Below, one piece after another: positions 35,980 to 43,914 of a stretch of DNA of 64,000 nucleotides. Each line of letters opens with the position of its first letter. The first letter of the stretch is position 1. The DNA comes from Streptomyces sp. Q6. GTDB lineage: Bacteria > Actinomycetota > Actinomycetes > Streptomycetales > Streptomycetaceae. The position numbers and the translations under genes are program-made. Location of the stretch: contig NZ_CP146022.1 in NCBI RefSeq assembly GCF_036967205.1, positions 2,666,001 through 2,730,000 on the forward strand, written 5' to 3'. The notes below the pieces were generated by a model. It had not been told where the DNA came from, ran no database searches, and was given only the letters and a program-made list of their open reading frames with translations.

Positions 35980-36842
35980 TGTCCCGCCAATCCCGTGTGG
36001 GCGACGCCCGCCACGATCTGCCGCTGGAAGAAGACGAACACGATGATGAGCGGCAGGCCCGCCATCAGGCCGCCGGCCATGAGCTGGGCCCACTGGATGC
36101 CGTAGGAGTTCATGACGGTCGCGATGCCGTTCGGCATGGTCATCAGGTCGGGGTTGTTGGTGACCATGTACGGCCACAGGAAGTTGTTCCACGACGCGAT
36201 GAAGGTGAAGATGCCGACCGCCGCGAGGGAGGGGCGGGCGAGCGGGACGACGATGGTGAAGAAGACCCGCCAGCGGCCCGCGCCGTCGATGAACGCGGCC
36301 TCCTCCAGCTCGCGCGGGATGCCCTGGAAGAACTTGTAGAGGATGTAGACCATGGCCGCCGGGGCGCACTGCGGCAGGATCATGCCCCAGTACGTGTCGA
36401 CCATCCCCATCTGCTGGACCGTGGTGAACAGCGGGACGCCGAGGACCGCCGGGGAGACCATGAGGCCGGCCATGACGACGCCCATCAGGACGTTCTTGCC
36501 CTTGAACTCCGTGCGGGCGAAGCCGTATCCGGCGAGTGCGGCGACGGCGAGCACGATCGCGGTGACGCAGACGGAGACGACGAGCGAGTTCACGAACCAG
36601 TTGGAGACGTTGCCGGTCTCCCACAGCGCCTTCCACGCCTGGGTCGTCCACACCTTCGGCAGCCAGTGCGGCGGGATCTCGGCGGCCTCGGCCTCGGACT
36701 TGAGGGAGGTGAGCAGGGCCGCGGCGATCGGCGCCAGGAAGGCGGCGGAGACGGCCACGCCGAGCAGCGTGAGGACGATCTGGCTGGGCGTCCAGGGCCT
36801 GCGTGCCTTGCGGGACCCGACCGGTGTCTCGGTGGCGGTCAT
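35976..36842 (-). CDS. carbohydrate ABC permease, MalG type
   Basis: This is a 288-residue permease with six predicted helices and the EAA loop EEAAFIDGAGRWRVFFTIVVPL that docks a shared ATPase. It is the second of two permeases between the binding-protein gene and the arabinanase gene, with 4 bp overlaps on both sides. No ATPase gene is in the operon; in Streptomyces the common MsiK ATPase usually serves such CUT1 importers. The likely cargo is arabino-oligosaccharide. Confidence 0.92.
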   Translation of the reverse strand: MTATETPVGSRKARRPWTPSQIVLTLLGVAVSAAFLAPIAAALLTSLKSEAEAAEIPPHWLPKVWTTQAWKALWETGNVSNWFVNSLVVSVCVTAIVLAVAALAGYGFARTEFKGKNVLMGVVMAGLMVSPAVLGVPLFTTVQQMGMVDTYWGMILPQCAPAAMVYILYKFFQGIPRELEEAAFIDGAGRWRVFFTIVVPLARPSLAAVGIFTFIASWNNFLWPYMVTNNPDLMTMPNGIATVMNSYGIQWAQLMAGGLMAGLPLIIVFVFFQRQIVAGVAHTGLAGQ

Positions 36843-37780
36843 CGAGTGCCCTCCTCACGGTTGCGCAGCAGCACCATCCGCCCGAGGGCGACGGCCGCGA
36901 TGATCACGAAGAAGATGATGGACATCGCGGAGGCGTAGCCCACGCGGTAGCTGGTGAAGCCCTGTTCGAGGGTGTACTGCACGAAGGAGCGGGTGGAGAG
37001 CTCGGGTCCTGGACCGAAGTCCATCATCACGACGGCCTGGTCGAAGAGCTGGAGCGAGGCCAGGATCTGGAGCGCGACGACGAGCCCCGTGATGTGGCGC
37101 AGCATCGGCAGGGTGATGTGGACCATGCGGTGCCAGGCGTTGGCGCCGTCCAGCTTCGCGGCCTCGTAGAGGTGGCCGGGGATGCCCTGGAGCGCGGCGA
37201 GGTACAGCAGGAAGGAGAAGCCGACGGTCCACCACAGGGTGGTGATGACGATGGCGAGCATCGCGTACGACTTGTCGGTCAGCCAGGGCGTCTCGATGCC
37301 GAAGGTGTGGTTGAACAGGCCGATGCCCTGCGTGAACAGCCACTGCCACATGTTGGCCGCGACCGTCGACGGCAGCAGGAACGGGGCGAAGAAGCACAGC
37401 CGCCACAGCCACTTCGCGCGCTCGATGTGGTGCGCGAGCATCGCGAGCAGGAACGCGAGGAGCGTGATGCACGGGACGACGAGGAGCGTGAAGTACGCGC
37501 TGTGTCCGAGCGCGTCCCACATGGCCTGGTCGTTCAGGGCGTCGCGGTAGTTGTCGAGGCCGACGAAGCTGGCGCCGTCGCCGGAGATGTTGGCGTCCGT
37601 GAAGCTGAGGTAGACGCCACGCAGCAGCGGCCAGATCACGAACAGCGCGAACAGCACCAGGAAGGGGGCGACGAACCAGCCCCCGTGCTGGAAGCCCTGC
37701 TTGCGGCGGACGGTGGTGCTCACGACCGCGCTCTTCGCGCGCGCCGGGGCGATGACGCTCTCAGCACTGGTCGTCGTCAT
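36839..37780 (-). CDS. carbohydrate ABC permease, MalF type
   Basis: This is a 313-residue CUT1 permease with six helices after a cytoplasmic N-terminal tail of about 30 residues. The EAA loop is YEAAKLDGANAWHRMVHITLP. PFLVLFALFVIWPLLRGVYLSF is the typical first helix. Its start overlaps the binding-protein stop and its end overlaps the MalG-type permease start, each by 4 bp. It pairs with that permease to form the import channel. Confidence 0.92.
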   Translation of the reverse strand: MTTTSAESVIAPARAKSAVVSTTVRRKQGFQHGGWFVAPFLVLFALFVIWPLLRGVYLSFTDANISGDGASFVGLDNYRDALNDQAMWDALGHSAYFTLLVVPCITLLAFLLAMLAHHIERAKWLWRLCFFAPFLLPSTVAANMWQWLFTQGIGLFNHTFGIETPWLTDKSYAMLAIVITTLWWTVGFSFLLYLAALQGIPGHLYEAAKLDGANAWHRMVHITLPMLRHITGLVVALQILASLQLFDQAVVMMDFGPGPELSTRSFVQYTLEQGFTSYRVGYASAMSIIFFVIIAAVALGRMVLLRNREEGTR

Positions 37781-39126
37781 GCGACCGCACCTCCCTGCGC
37801 GGCGGTCTTGCCGTCCATCGGGTTCTTCGAGGCGAGGAGCTTGCCGAGCTCCGTCTTCATGCGCCGCGCGACGGCGTCCGGCTTGGCGGAGCCCATCGTC
37901 GAGGAGACGACCATCGGACCGAGGTCCTGGGCGAGGACGCCGGTGGAGCCCGCGAACCACACCTTGGGCTCGGTGGCCTGGTGGTCCATGGCGCTCACGT
38001 ACTCGTTCTGCGGGGTGAGCTTCTTGTACGCGGCCGTCGACAGGTTCGGCGTGTACGCGGGGATGTGGCCGCCGGCCGCCCACTGCTGGGCGTGCTTGAC
38101 GACGTACGCGGCGAGTTCGTGCGCGCCCTCGTTGGTGGCGCCGCCGCGGTCGCCCTGGTGCGGCAGGACGAAGGAGTGCGACTCGGCGTGCGTGGCCTGC
38201 TTGCCGAAGACGGGCGGCAGCGGGGTGGCGCCGTAGTCCAGCTCGGCGCCGGAGAAGACGGGCACCGACCAGTTGCCCTCCCAGGTGAAGGGGGCGCCGT
38301 TGATGAACTGCTCGCCGGTGGGCGCGCCCGGGATCACATAGCCGTCGGTGACGTGCCGGCGGAGGAACTCCAGGACCTGGGTGGCCTTGTCGGCGTCGAA
38401 GCGGACGTCGGTGCGCTCGTCGTTGAACCACTCGCCGCCGAGCTGGGTGTAGAAGGCGACGAAGAACCACCACTGGAAGTTCTGGTCGTTGGTCCACAGG
38501 CCGATGGTCTGGAGGCCCTTCTTCTGGACCTTCTTGGCCTTCTTCAGCACGTCGAACCAGTCGGCGGTGGAGGTGGCCTGGATCATCCGGCCGTCGTCGT
38601 CGAGCAGGTCCGCCTTCTTCAGGACGTCCTTGCGGTAGAAGCAGAGCTGTACGTGGATGTCGAGCGGCAGGGCGTAGAGCTTGCCGTCGATGATGCCGCG
38701 GTTCCACAGATCGGGGTTGTAGTCCTCCTTCCGTACGCCGTACTTGGCGAGGAGGTCCATGTCCCAGGGGTCGAGGAGGCGACCCGGCGAGAAGCCCGCG
38801 ACCCGGCCGAGGTGCATCACGCCGAGCTCGGGGGCGCGGTTGCCCGCGGCCGCCATGGCGAGTTTCGTGTAGAAGGGGTTGCCCCACTGGAGGGTGGAGT
38901 CCTTCACGTCGATGTCCGGATGCTCCTTACGGAAGGAGTCCAGCATCGCGATCATGTTCGCGCCGTCGCCGCCACTGAAGAGGTTCCAGTAGCGCACTCG
39001 GGTGTCCGCGCCGGAGGCCAGCGCGTCGGCGCCGGTGCCGAGCGCCGCGAAGCCGAAGCTTCCGGCGACCGTCAACCCGCCTATCCCGCCAAGGATCTGC
39101 CTGCGACTCAGGCCAGGTCGTCCCAT
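37777..39126 (-). CDS. carbohydrate ABC substrate-binding protein (CUT1), Tat-exported
   Basis: This is a 449-residue solute-binding protein whose N terminus carries a Tat-type signal (LSRRQILGGIGGLTVAGSFG), with no lipobox Cys seen. The mature part shows the SBP family 1 pattern: VRYWNLFSGGDGANM, KLYALPLDIHVQLCFYRKDV and INGAPFTWEGNWSVP. It is the first gene of the transporter-arabinanase operon, behind promoter D and its operator. The genomic setting indicates arabino-oligosaccharides as ligand. Confidence 0.92.
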   Translation of the reverse strand: MGRPGLSRRQILGGIGGLTVAGSFGFAALGTGADALASGADTRVRYWNLFSGGDGANMIAMLDSFRKEHPDIDVKDSTLQWGNPFYTKLAMAAAGNRAPELGVMHLGRVAGFSPGRLLDPWDMDLLAKYGVRKEDYNPDLWNRGIIDGKLYALPLDIHVQLCFYRKDVLKKADLLDDDGRMIQATSTADWFDVLKKAKKVQKKGLQTIGLWTNDQNFQWWFFVAFYTQLGGEWFNDERTDVRFDADKATQVLEFLRRHVTDGYVIPGAPTGEQFINGAPFTWEGNWSVPVFSGAELDYGATPLPPVFGKQATHAESHSFVLPHQGDRGGATNEGAHELAAYVVKHAQQWAAGGHIPAYTPNLSTAAYKKLTPQNEYVSAMDHQATEPKVWFAGSTGVLAQDLGPMVVSSTMGSAKPDAVARRMKTELGKLLASKNPMDGKTAAQGGAVA

Positions 39127-39146
39127 GCCCTGCCCTTACTGTTGAT

Positions 39147-39214
39147 GTTCGAGATTTCGGCTGCTGCCCGTAACTTCGAACGGGACCGTATGGTTGAAGC
39201 GCTTCGACCGTCAA
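39147..39214 (-). promoter_or_regulatory. promoter and IclR-type operator D for the ABC-arabinanase operon
   Basis: On the minus strand TTGACG (39214-39209), an 18 bp spacer and TACGGT (39190-39185) are followed after 22 bases by the operator at 39162-39147 (plus strand GTTCGAGATTTCGGCT, 13 of 16 matches). The same -10 hexamer is used at promoter C. Confidence 0.7.
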
Positions 39215-39260
39215 TGGGTTGGACACCGAAAAGTTTCGGTCGCGTGACGGCACGGAAAAG

Positions 39261-39303
39261 CCGCAGCCGCGCCCGCCCGGTGTGCGGGCGGACGCGGCTG
39301 CGG
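39261..39303 (-). terminator. hairpin terminator after the lactonase gene
   Basis: CCGCAGCCGCG and CCGCCC on the left (39261-39278) pair with GGGCGG and CGCGGCTGCGG on the right (39286-39303), with one mismatched base. It lies 34 bases beyond the restored SMP-30 stop, which supports that stop as the true gene end. Confidence 0.8.
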
Positions 39304-39336
39304 CGTGGGTGCGGCCGGGTGTGCGGCCGGCGGCGG

Positions 39337-40181
39337 CTATCCGAAGGCGGGCTGCGGCAGCCCTGTCCCGCGCCGGGCAGCACCAGCAGTGAACCCTCCA
39401 GCGGGGACGGTGAGTTGAGGCCCACGCGGGCCGTGGAGACGTACAGGTCCGTCAGGTCGCGGCCGCCGAACGCACACGCCGTCGGGCGGCGCACCGGCAG
39501 CGGGACGACCCGGTCCAGGGCGCCGGACGGCGTGTAGCGGCGCAGGGCTCCGCCGTCCCACAGGGCCACCCAGACGCAGCCGTCGGCGTCGACGGTGAGG
39601 CCGTCGGGGAAGCCGGCGCCCTCCTCCACGGTCGCCAACTCCCTGCGCCCGCGCACCTGTTCACTGTCCACGTCGAAGACGTCGATGCGGCGGGTCGCCG
39701 TGTCGACGTAGTACATGAGCGTGCCGTCGGGGCTCCAGCCGGTGCCGTTGGAGACGGTGACGTCGTCGAGGATCCCGGCCACCGCGCCGTCGGGCGCCAG
39801 GCGGATCAGGGTGCCGCCGCCGGGCGTCTCGTCGTACGCCATCGAGCCCGCCCAGAGCGAGCCGTCGGGGGCGACCGCCGCGTCGTTGCCGCGGCGGCCG
39901 GGGACGGGGTCGCGGTGCAGCCAGGCGAAGGCGCCCTCGGGCGAGTAACCGCCCACGCCGTCCCGGAGGTTGACCACGAGACCGCCGTCGGTGCGCGGCT
40001 TCGCGGCGCCCACGTGCTGCTCGGTGGCCAGGACCGTGCGGCGGCCGCTGCCGGGCTCGTACGTGTGGACGCGCGAGCCGAGGATGTCCACCCAGATCAG
40101 CCGGTCCTTCGCCGCGTCCCAGGTCGGGCCCTCGCCCAGTTCGGCGGTGGCGAGGACCGCCACGTCGGGCGCCGTGGTCAT
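39337..40181 (-). pseudogene. SMP-30/gluconolactonase family lactonase, frameshifted near the end
   Basis: This is a six-bladed propeller sugar lactonase. Metal-site segments are visible: the Glu of ELGEGPTWD near residue 15, RGNDAAVAPDG (Asn) near residue 98, SNGTGWSPDG (Asn) near 145 and FPDGLTVDADG (Asp) near 193. At CCC 39361-39363 one base seems lost. Adding it gives a 281-residue protein ending GLPQPAFG, the normal family ending. As written, the frame reads on for 83 codons through the terminator and promoter D to 39108. It would open L-arabino-lactone or a similar aldonolactone. The start overlaps the IclR stop by 4 bp. Confidence 0.8.
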
Positions 40182-40954
40182 CGGGCCACCCCGCGGTGGC
40201 CGAGCCGCTCGGACAGGTCGGCGGCGCCCTTGGTGGCGAGCTGCGCCAGCTCGTCCTCGCGCGCGTCGCTCCAGCGGATCATCGGTACGGAGATGGAGAG
40301 GGCGGCGACGACCCGGTTGGTGCGGTCGTGGACGGGGGCGGCGACGCAGGACACGTCCGTGTTCGACTCGCGGCTCTCGACGGCCCAGCCGCGCTCGCGG
40401 ATGCCGAGGAGGTGCTCGCGCAGCACGGCCGGGTCCGTGATGCTGTTCTCCGTCATGGCGAGCAGGTCGGCGTCGTCCGGGATCCGCGCGGCCAGCTCGG
40501 GCTCGGGCAGCGACGCGAGGAGCATCTTGCCGACCGAGGTGCAGTGGGCGGGCAGCCGGCGTCCGGCGGCGGAGACCATCCGCACGGCGTGCGTGGAGTC
40601 GACCTTGGCGATGTAGATGACGTCGGTGCCTTCGAGGATCGCCACGTGGACCGTCTCGTCGCAGGTCTCGGCGACGGTACGGGCGACCTGCTGGCCCTCG
40701 GCGGCGAGGTCGAGCTGCTCCGCGTACCGGCTGCCGAGCTGGTAGGGGCGTACCCCGAGCCGATAGCGGCCGGGCTGGCCCGGGACCTGGACGATGTAGG
40801 AGCGGGCGGCGAGGGTGGTGACGAGTTCGTGCACGGTGGTGCGCGGGAGCTGTAGCTTGCGGACGATGTCGGGGGCGGACAGCGTGCCGTCCCCGTCCAG
40901 GAAGAGCTCCAATATGTCCAGAGCCCGGGTCACGGCGGGTACGAGGCGTCCCAC
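40178..40954 (-). CDS. IclR family transcriptional regulator
   Basis: This is a 258-residue regulator with an N-terminal winged helix (AVTRALDILELFLD, LPRTTVHELVTTLAARSYI) and the IclR effector domain (LPAHCTSVGKMLLA, AAPVHDRTNRVVAALSIS). The GTG start is used. Its own promoter carries the shared operator (site E), so it is the best candidate for the protein that binds all five sites. KdgR-type IclR proteins respond to 2-keto-3-deoxy sugar acids, which would fit the enzymes controlled here. It is coupled to the lactonase gene. Confidence 0.9.
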   Translation of the reverse strand: MGRLVPAVTRALDILELFLDGDGTLSAPDIVRKLQLPRTTVHELVTTLAARSYIVQVPGQPGRYRLGVRPYQLGSRYAEQLDLAAEGQQVARTVAETCDETVHVAILEGTDVIYIAKVDSTHAVRMVSAAGRRLPAHCTSVGKMLLASLPEPELAARIPDDADLLAMTENSITDPAVLREHLLGIRERGWAVESRESNTDVSCVAAPVHDRTNRVVAALSISVPMIRWSDAREDELAQLATKGAADLSERLGHRGVAR

Positions 40955-41007
40955 GTCCGGCCCCCCTCCAAGTCGAGATGCCGTTGTTCCGTCGACCCGT
41001 TTCCGGT

Positions 41008-41074
41008 GTTCGAGATTTCAACGGTCGGTCGGTATGACGAACATAGGCTAGTCATAGCCGCCTCGACCCGGCAA
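41008..41074 (-). promoter_or_regulatory. promoter and IclR-type operator E for iclR
   Basis: On the minus strand TTGCCG (41074-41069), an 18 bp spacer and TAGCCT (41050-41045) precede the operator at 41023-41008 (plus strand GTTCGAGATTTCAACG, 13 of 16 matches) by 21 bases. This arrangement predicts autorepression. Confidence 0.65.
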
Positions 41075-41113
41075 TGGGTCTGCCGAATCCCCAGGACACG
41101 GCCTTGATCGCGG

Positions 41114-42343
41114 TTATACGGGACCGAGTTCGCCGCGCAACCGCCGGGCCCGCAGCACCAGCTCCAGCTCGAAGCGGCGGTCCGGGTCGTCGACCTCGTC
41201 GCCCCACAACTCGCGGATCTGGCGCAGGCGGTAGCGGACGGTCTGCGGGTGGACGCCGAGCCGGGCGGCGACCTCGGGGGCGCCGCCGCGCGTCTCCAGC
41301 CAGGCGAGCAGCGTCTCGGCCAGCCGGCGCGCGTGGGTGGGGCCGCAGTGGGCGAGGGGGGCGAGGGCGCGCCGGGTCAGGTCGTCGACGAGCTCCTCGG
41401 GCTGGAGCAGGACGAGGGCCTGGGTGTGTTCGGTGCAGCGCAGGACCCCGTCGGCGGGGAGCAGGCCGCGCTCCATGAGGGCGACGGCCGCCTCGGCCCA
41501 GCGCAGCGACTTCGCGGCCTCGGGCGGGGCGACCGGCGGCCCGATCGCGCCGGACCAGCCGGACAGGGCCCGGCGCAACAGATCGGGCCGGCCCGCCGCG
41601 TCGGGGTCGGGGATGACGAGCCGGGGCCGCTCGGCCTCCATGTCGAGCAGGACGTCCGGGCCGACCGCCGGGGCGACGGCGTCACGGGCGGGGCGCAGCA
41701 GCACGCCGACGGCGACCTGGTCGGGGACCGGCCAGCCGATGCGGGCGGCGCGCTCGGTGAGCGCCTTGACCGGGTCGGGCGGCGCCATGGCCCGCCCTTC
41801 GAGCAACAGGTCCATCAACTTGCGCTGCTGGCGCAGGCGTTCACCCTCCTTGCGGGCGGCGGCCTCGGCGTAGCCGCGCACCGACTGGTCGACGAGGCCG
41901 TCGAGGTACTCGTAACCGGACTCGGCGAGTTCGTACATCGCCGGCGGCGGGATGTGCAGCCGCTGCCCGATGTCGGCGAGGCGGCGCCAGGCCAGTTTCA
42001 CGCCGAGCCGGTACATGGCCTGGAGCGAGTCGAGGCTGCGGCCGTGCAGGGACTGGCCGCGCCCGAACTCCTGGAAGACGGACGGCGGTTGGCCCTCCAG
42101 GGGGGAGGTGGTGGCGACATGGGTGAGCTGGTGCACGAAGCCCTCGATGGCGCGCCGGATGCCGACCAGGGCCATCGGCTCGCCCGACTCGTCGAGCACC
42201 AGCGGCAGATGGGGGAACTCGCGCCGGATCTCGTCGAGGATGTCCTCGGCGAGCCGGGGCGCCTCGTCCATGGCGAGCGCGGCGAACTGCTTGACCTGGA
42301 GGCGCGGCACGTCGCACCAGGCGGATCGCGTGGTGGCGGGCAC
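41114..42343 (-). CDS. PucR-type helix-turn-helix regulator
   Basis: This is a 409-residue regulator with a C-terminal PucR helix-turn-helix (ARLGVHPQTVRYRLRQIREL at about residues 367-386). An N-terminal helical sensory domain holds SLDSLQAMYRLGVKLAWRRL, typical of Streptomyces PucR/RsbR-like proteins. It resembles FasR in architecture but not closely in sequence. It precedes a 50-residue membrane protein gene with 3 bp between them, and its targets are unknown. There is no shared operator in front of it. Confidence 0.82.
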   Translation of the reverse strand: MPATTRSAWCDVPRLQVKQFAALAMDEAPRLAEDILDEIRREFPHLPLVLDESGEPMALVGIRRAIEGFVHQLTHVATTSPLEGQPPSVFQEFGRGQSLHGRSLDSLQAMYRLGVKLAWRRLADIGQRLHIPPPAMYELAESGYEYLDGLVDQSVRGYAEAAARKEGERLRQQRKLMDLLLEGRAMAPPDPVKALTERAARIGWPVPDQVAVGVLLRPARDAVAPAVGPDVLLDMEAERPRLVIPDPDAAGRPDLLRRALSGWSGAIGPPVAPPEAAKSLRWAEAAVALMERGLLPADGVLRCTEHTQALVLLQPEELVDDLTRRALAPLAHCGPTHARRLAETLLAWLETRGGAPEVAARLGVHPQTVRYRLRQIRELWGDEVDDPDRRFELELVLRARRLRGELGPV

Positions 42344-42346
42344 GGC

Positions 42347-42499
42347 TCAGCGCCCCTGCCCTGGGGTCTCGTAGGTCACGAGTGGGGTGTTGGGCTGGTC
42401 GGGTGTGACGTTGATCAGGGCGAGCACGCCGATGGCGGCGGCCACGGCGAGCGCGGCGCCGGCGGCCGCGGACAGCGCGGCGGCGAGCAGTCGGTTCAT
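42347..42499 (-). CDS. small membrane protein, DUF2613-like
   Basis: This is a 50-residue protein with one N-terminal transmembrane helix (LLAAALSAAAGAALAVAAAI) and a short outside tail (NVTPDQPNTPLVTYETPGQG). Size and layout resemble DUF2613 proteins of actinobacteria, which are uncharacterised. The ATG at 42499 is the only reasonable start. It lies immediately upstream of the PucR gene on the same strand and may be in its operon. Confidence 0.6.
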   Translation of the reverse strand: MNRLLAAALSAAAGAALAVAAAIGVLALINVTPDQPNTPLVTYETPGQGR

Positions 42500-42566
42500 C
42501 GCAGGGTCAGCCTCTCGTCCGAGATCTGGTCCCCACCCCGTACGCCCCGTACATCGGTTCATCCCC

Positions 42567-42622
42567 GTCAAGTCCCCAGTCTTGACAGTGCATTGACACC
42601 TCGTCAAGAGCGCGTCTACGGT
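42567..42622 (+). promoter_or_regulatory. promoter with GTCAAG/CTTGAC repeats before the DUF3068 gene
   Basis: TTGACA (42593-42598), an 18 bp spacer and TACGGT (42617-42622) form a strong promoter. Around it GTCAAG (42567-42572) and CTTGAC (42581-42586) form one inverted repeat, and TTGAC (42593-42597) with GTCAA (42603-42607) another. This suggests repressor or activator binding at the start of the surface-glycan operon. Confidence 0.55.
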
Positions 42623-42684
42623 TCCCGGCCCATGACCGGCAGACCACGGGCACACCGTGGTGCCCCATCCATCAGGAGTGCCGG

Positions 42685-43707
42685 ATGAGCCGAACCACTT
42701 CCCGTACCGCCTCACCTCTTTCCCTGGTCAGCCTGGGTCTCGGCACGTTTCTGCTCGTCCTCGCGGCACTGCTCGCCTGGTACGTGGAGCCGCGCGCCGA
42801 GCGCACGCCGATCGACACCGACACGACGACCGTGTTCACCGGAACCGGGAGTTATTTCGACACCGACAAGATCGAGACGGTGCGCGGCAAGCGCCTGACG
42901 ATCACCCGGCAGGTGCGCGCCGACGTCGCCGCGAGCGAGAAGAGCGGCCGGGCCGTGTGGGACGTCGTGACGTCCGTCGACACGGCGAAGTCGCTGCCCG
43001 CGGCCGATCCGCACGACGCGCTCCAGTGGACCCAGGAGCGCTGGGTCACCCACCGCGCGACCAACGCCCCGGTGCACTGCTGCGGCGAGGAGCCGACGTT
43101 CGAGGGCGAGGCGTACCTCAAGTTCCCCTTCGACGTCGAGAAGCGCACGTACACCTGGTGGGACAACACGCTGGGCGCGACCGTCCCGCTCCGCTTCAGC
43201 GGCACGAAGAAGATCCAGGGCTACGAGGGCTACCGGTTCACCGGCACCGTCGCGCCCGCCAGGACCGGCTCGCGGCTGGTGCCGGGATCGATCCTGGGGC
43301 AGCCCGAGAAGAGCCAGGTGCTGGCCGAGGAGTGGTACGCCAACCACCGTGTCGAGCTGGTCGTCGACCAGCTGACGGGCCGCGTCCTGTACGCGGCGAT
43401 CGGCCCGCGCAAGACGCTGCGCACCCCCGGCGGGACGAAGGACGCGGCCGTCCTGCTGGACAGCCGGAGGATCGCGTTCACCCCCCGGACCCAGCGCGAG
43501 CAGGTCGCTCTCGCCCGGGACGACAACGACCGCCTCACGCTGCTCGGCACGACGCTGCCCATCGGTGCGGGTGCGCTGGGTGTGCTGCTCGTGGCGGCCG
43601 GGATCGTCTTCGTCGTACGGGGCAGGGGTGGCCGTGAGCAGCCCGAAGGGCCGAAGCGTCCGGATCCCGATACGTCCCCGACGACCCTGGAAACGTCCAC
43701 GATGTGA
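42685..43707 (+). CDS. DUF3068 (PorA-like) membrane-anchored protein
   Basis: This is a 340-residue protein with one helix near each end (SLGLGTFLLVLAALLAWY and LPIGAGALGVLLVAAGIVFV) and a large outside domain between them. The domain matches DUF3068, including NAPVHCCGEEPTFEGEAYLK and FDVEKRTYTWWDNTLG. The paired CC may form or exchange disulfides. Function is not established; relatives are found beside envelope glycan genes. A hairpin follows it before the GT4 gene, so the genes may be separately transcribed. Confidence 0.8.
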   Translation: MSRTTSRTASPLSLVSLGLGTFLLVLAALLAWYVEPRAERTPIDTDTTTVFTGTGSYFDTDKIETVRGKRLTITRQVRADVAASEKSGRAVWDVVTSVDTAKSLPAADPHDALQWTQERWVTHRATNAPVHCCGEEPTFEGEAYLKFPFDVEKRTYTWWDNTLGATVPLRFSGTKKIQGYEGYRFTGTVAPARTGSRLVPGSILGQPEKSQVLAEEWYANHRVELVVDQLTGRVLYAAIGPRKTLRTPGGTKDAAVLLDSRRIAFTPRTQREQVALARDDNDRLTLLGTTLPIGAGALGVLLVAAGIVFVVRGRGGREQPEGPKRPDPDTSPTTLETSTM

Positions 43708-43755
43708 CGGTACGTCAGCTCAGCAAAGCCCGAAACTTGTCACGCCGGTGAGTAG

Positions 43756-43773
43756 CCGCGGCGAACGCCGCGG
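43756..43773 (+). terminator. compact hairpin after the DUF3068 gene
   Basis: CCGCGGCG (43756-43763) and CGCCGCGG (43766-43773) pair around AA, 49 bases after the stop. A tract of nine consecutive C residues follows at about 43872-43880 before the next gene. Confidence 0.6.
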
Positions 43774-43914
43774 CGAAAACTGTGCCACCCCACCCCGTGC
43801 ACAGTCCCCGCACATGCCCAGCACAGTACCCCCCGGTAGCCCCACCCCACGGAACCCGAAGCACCACCCCACCCCCCCCCACAGTTCCGCACCCTGAGAC
43901 GAGTTGGAGCACCG

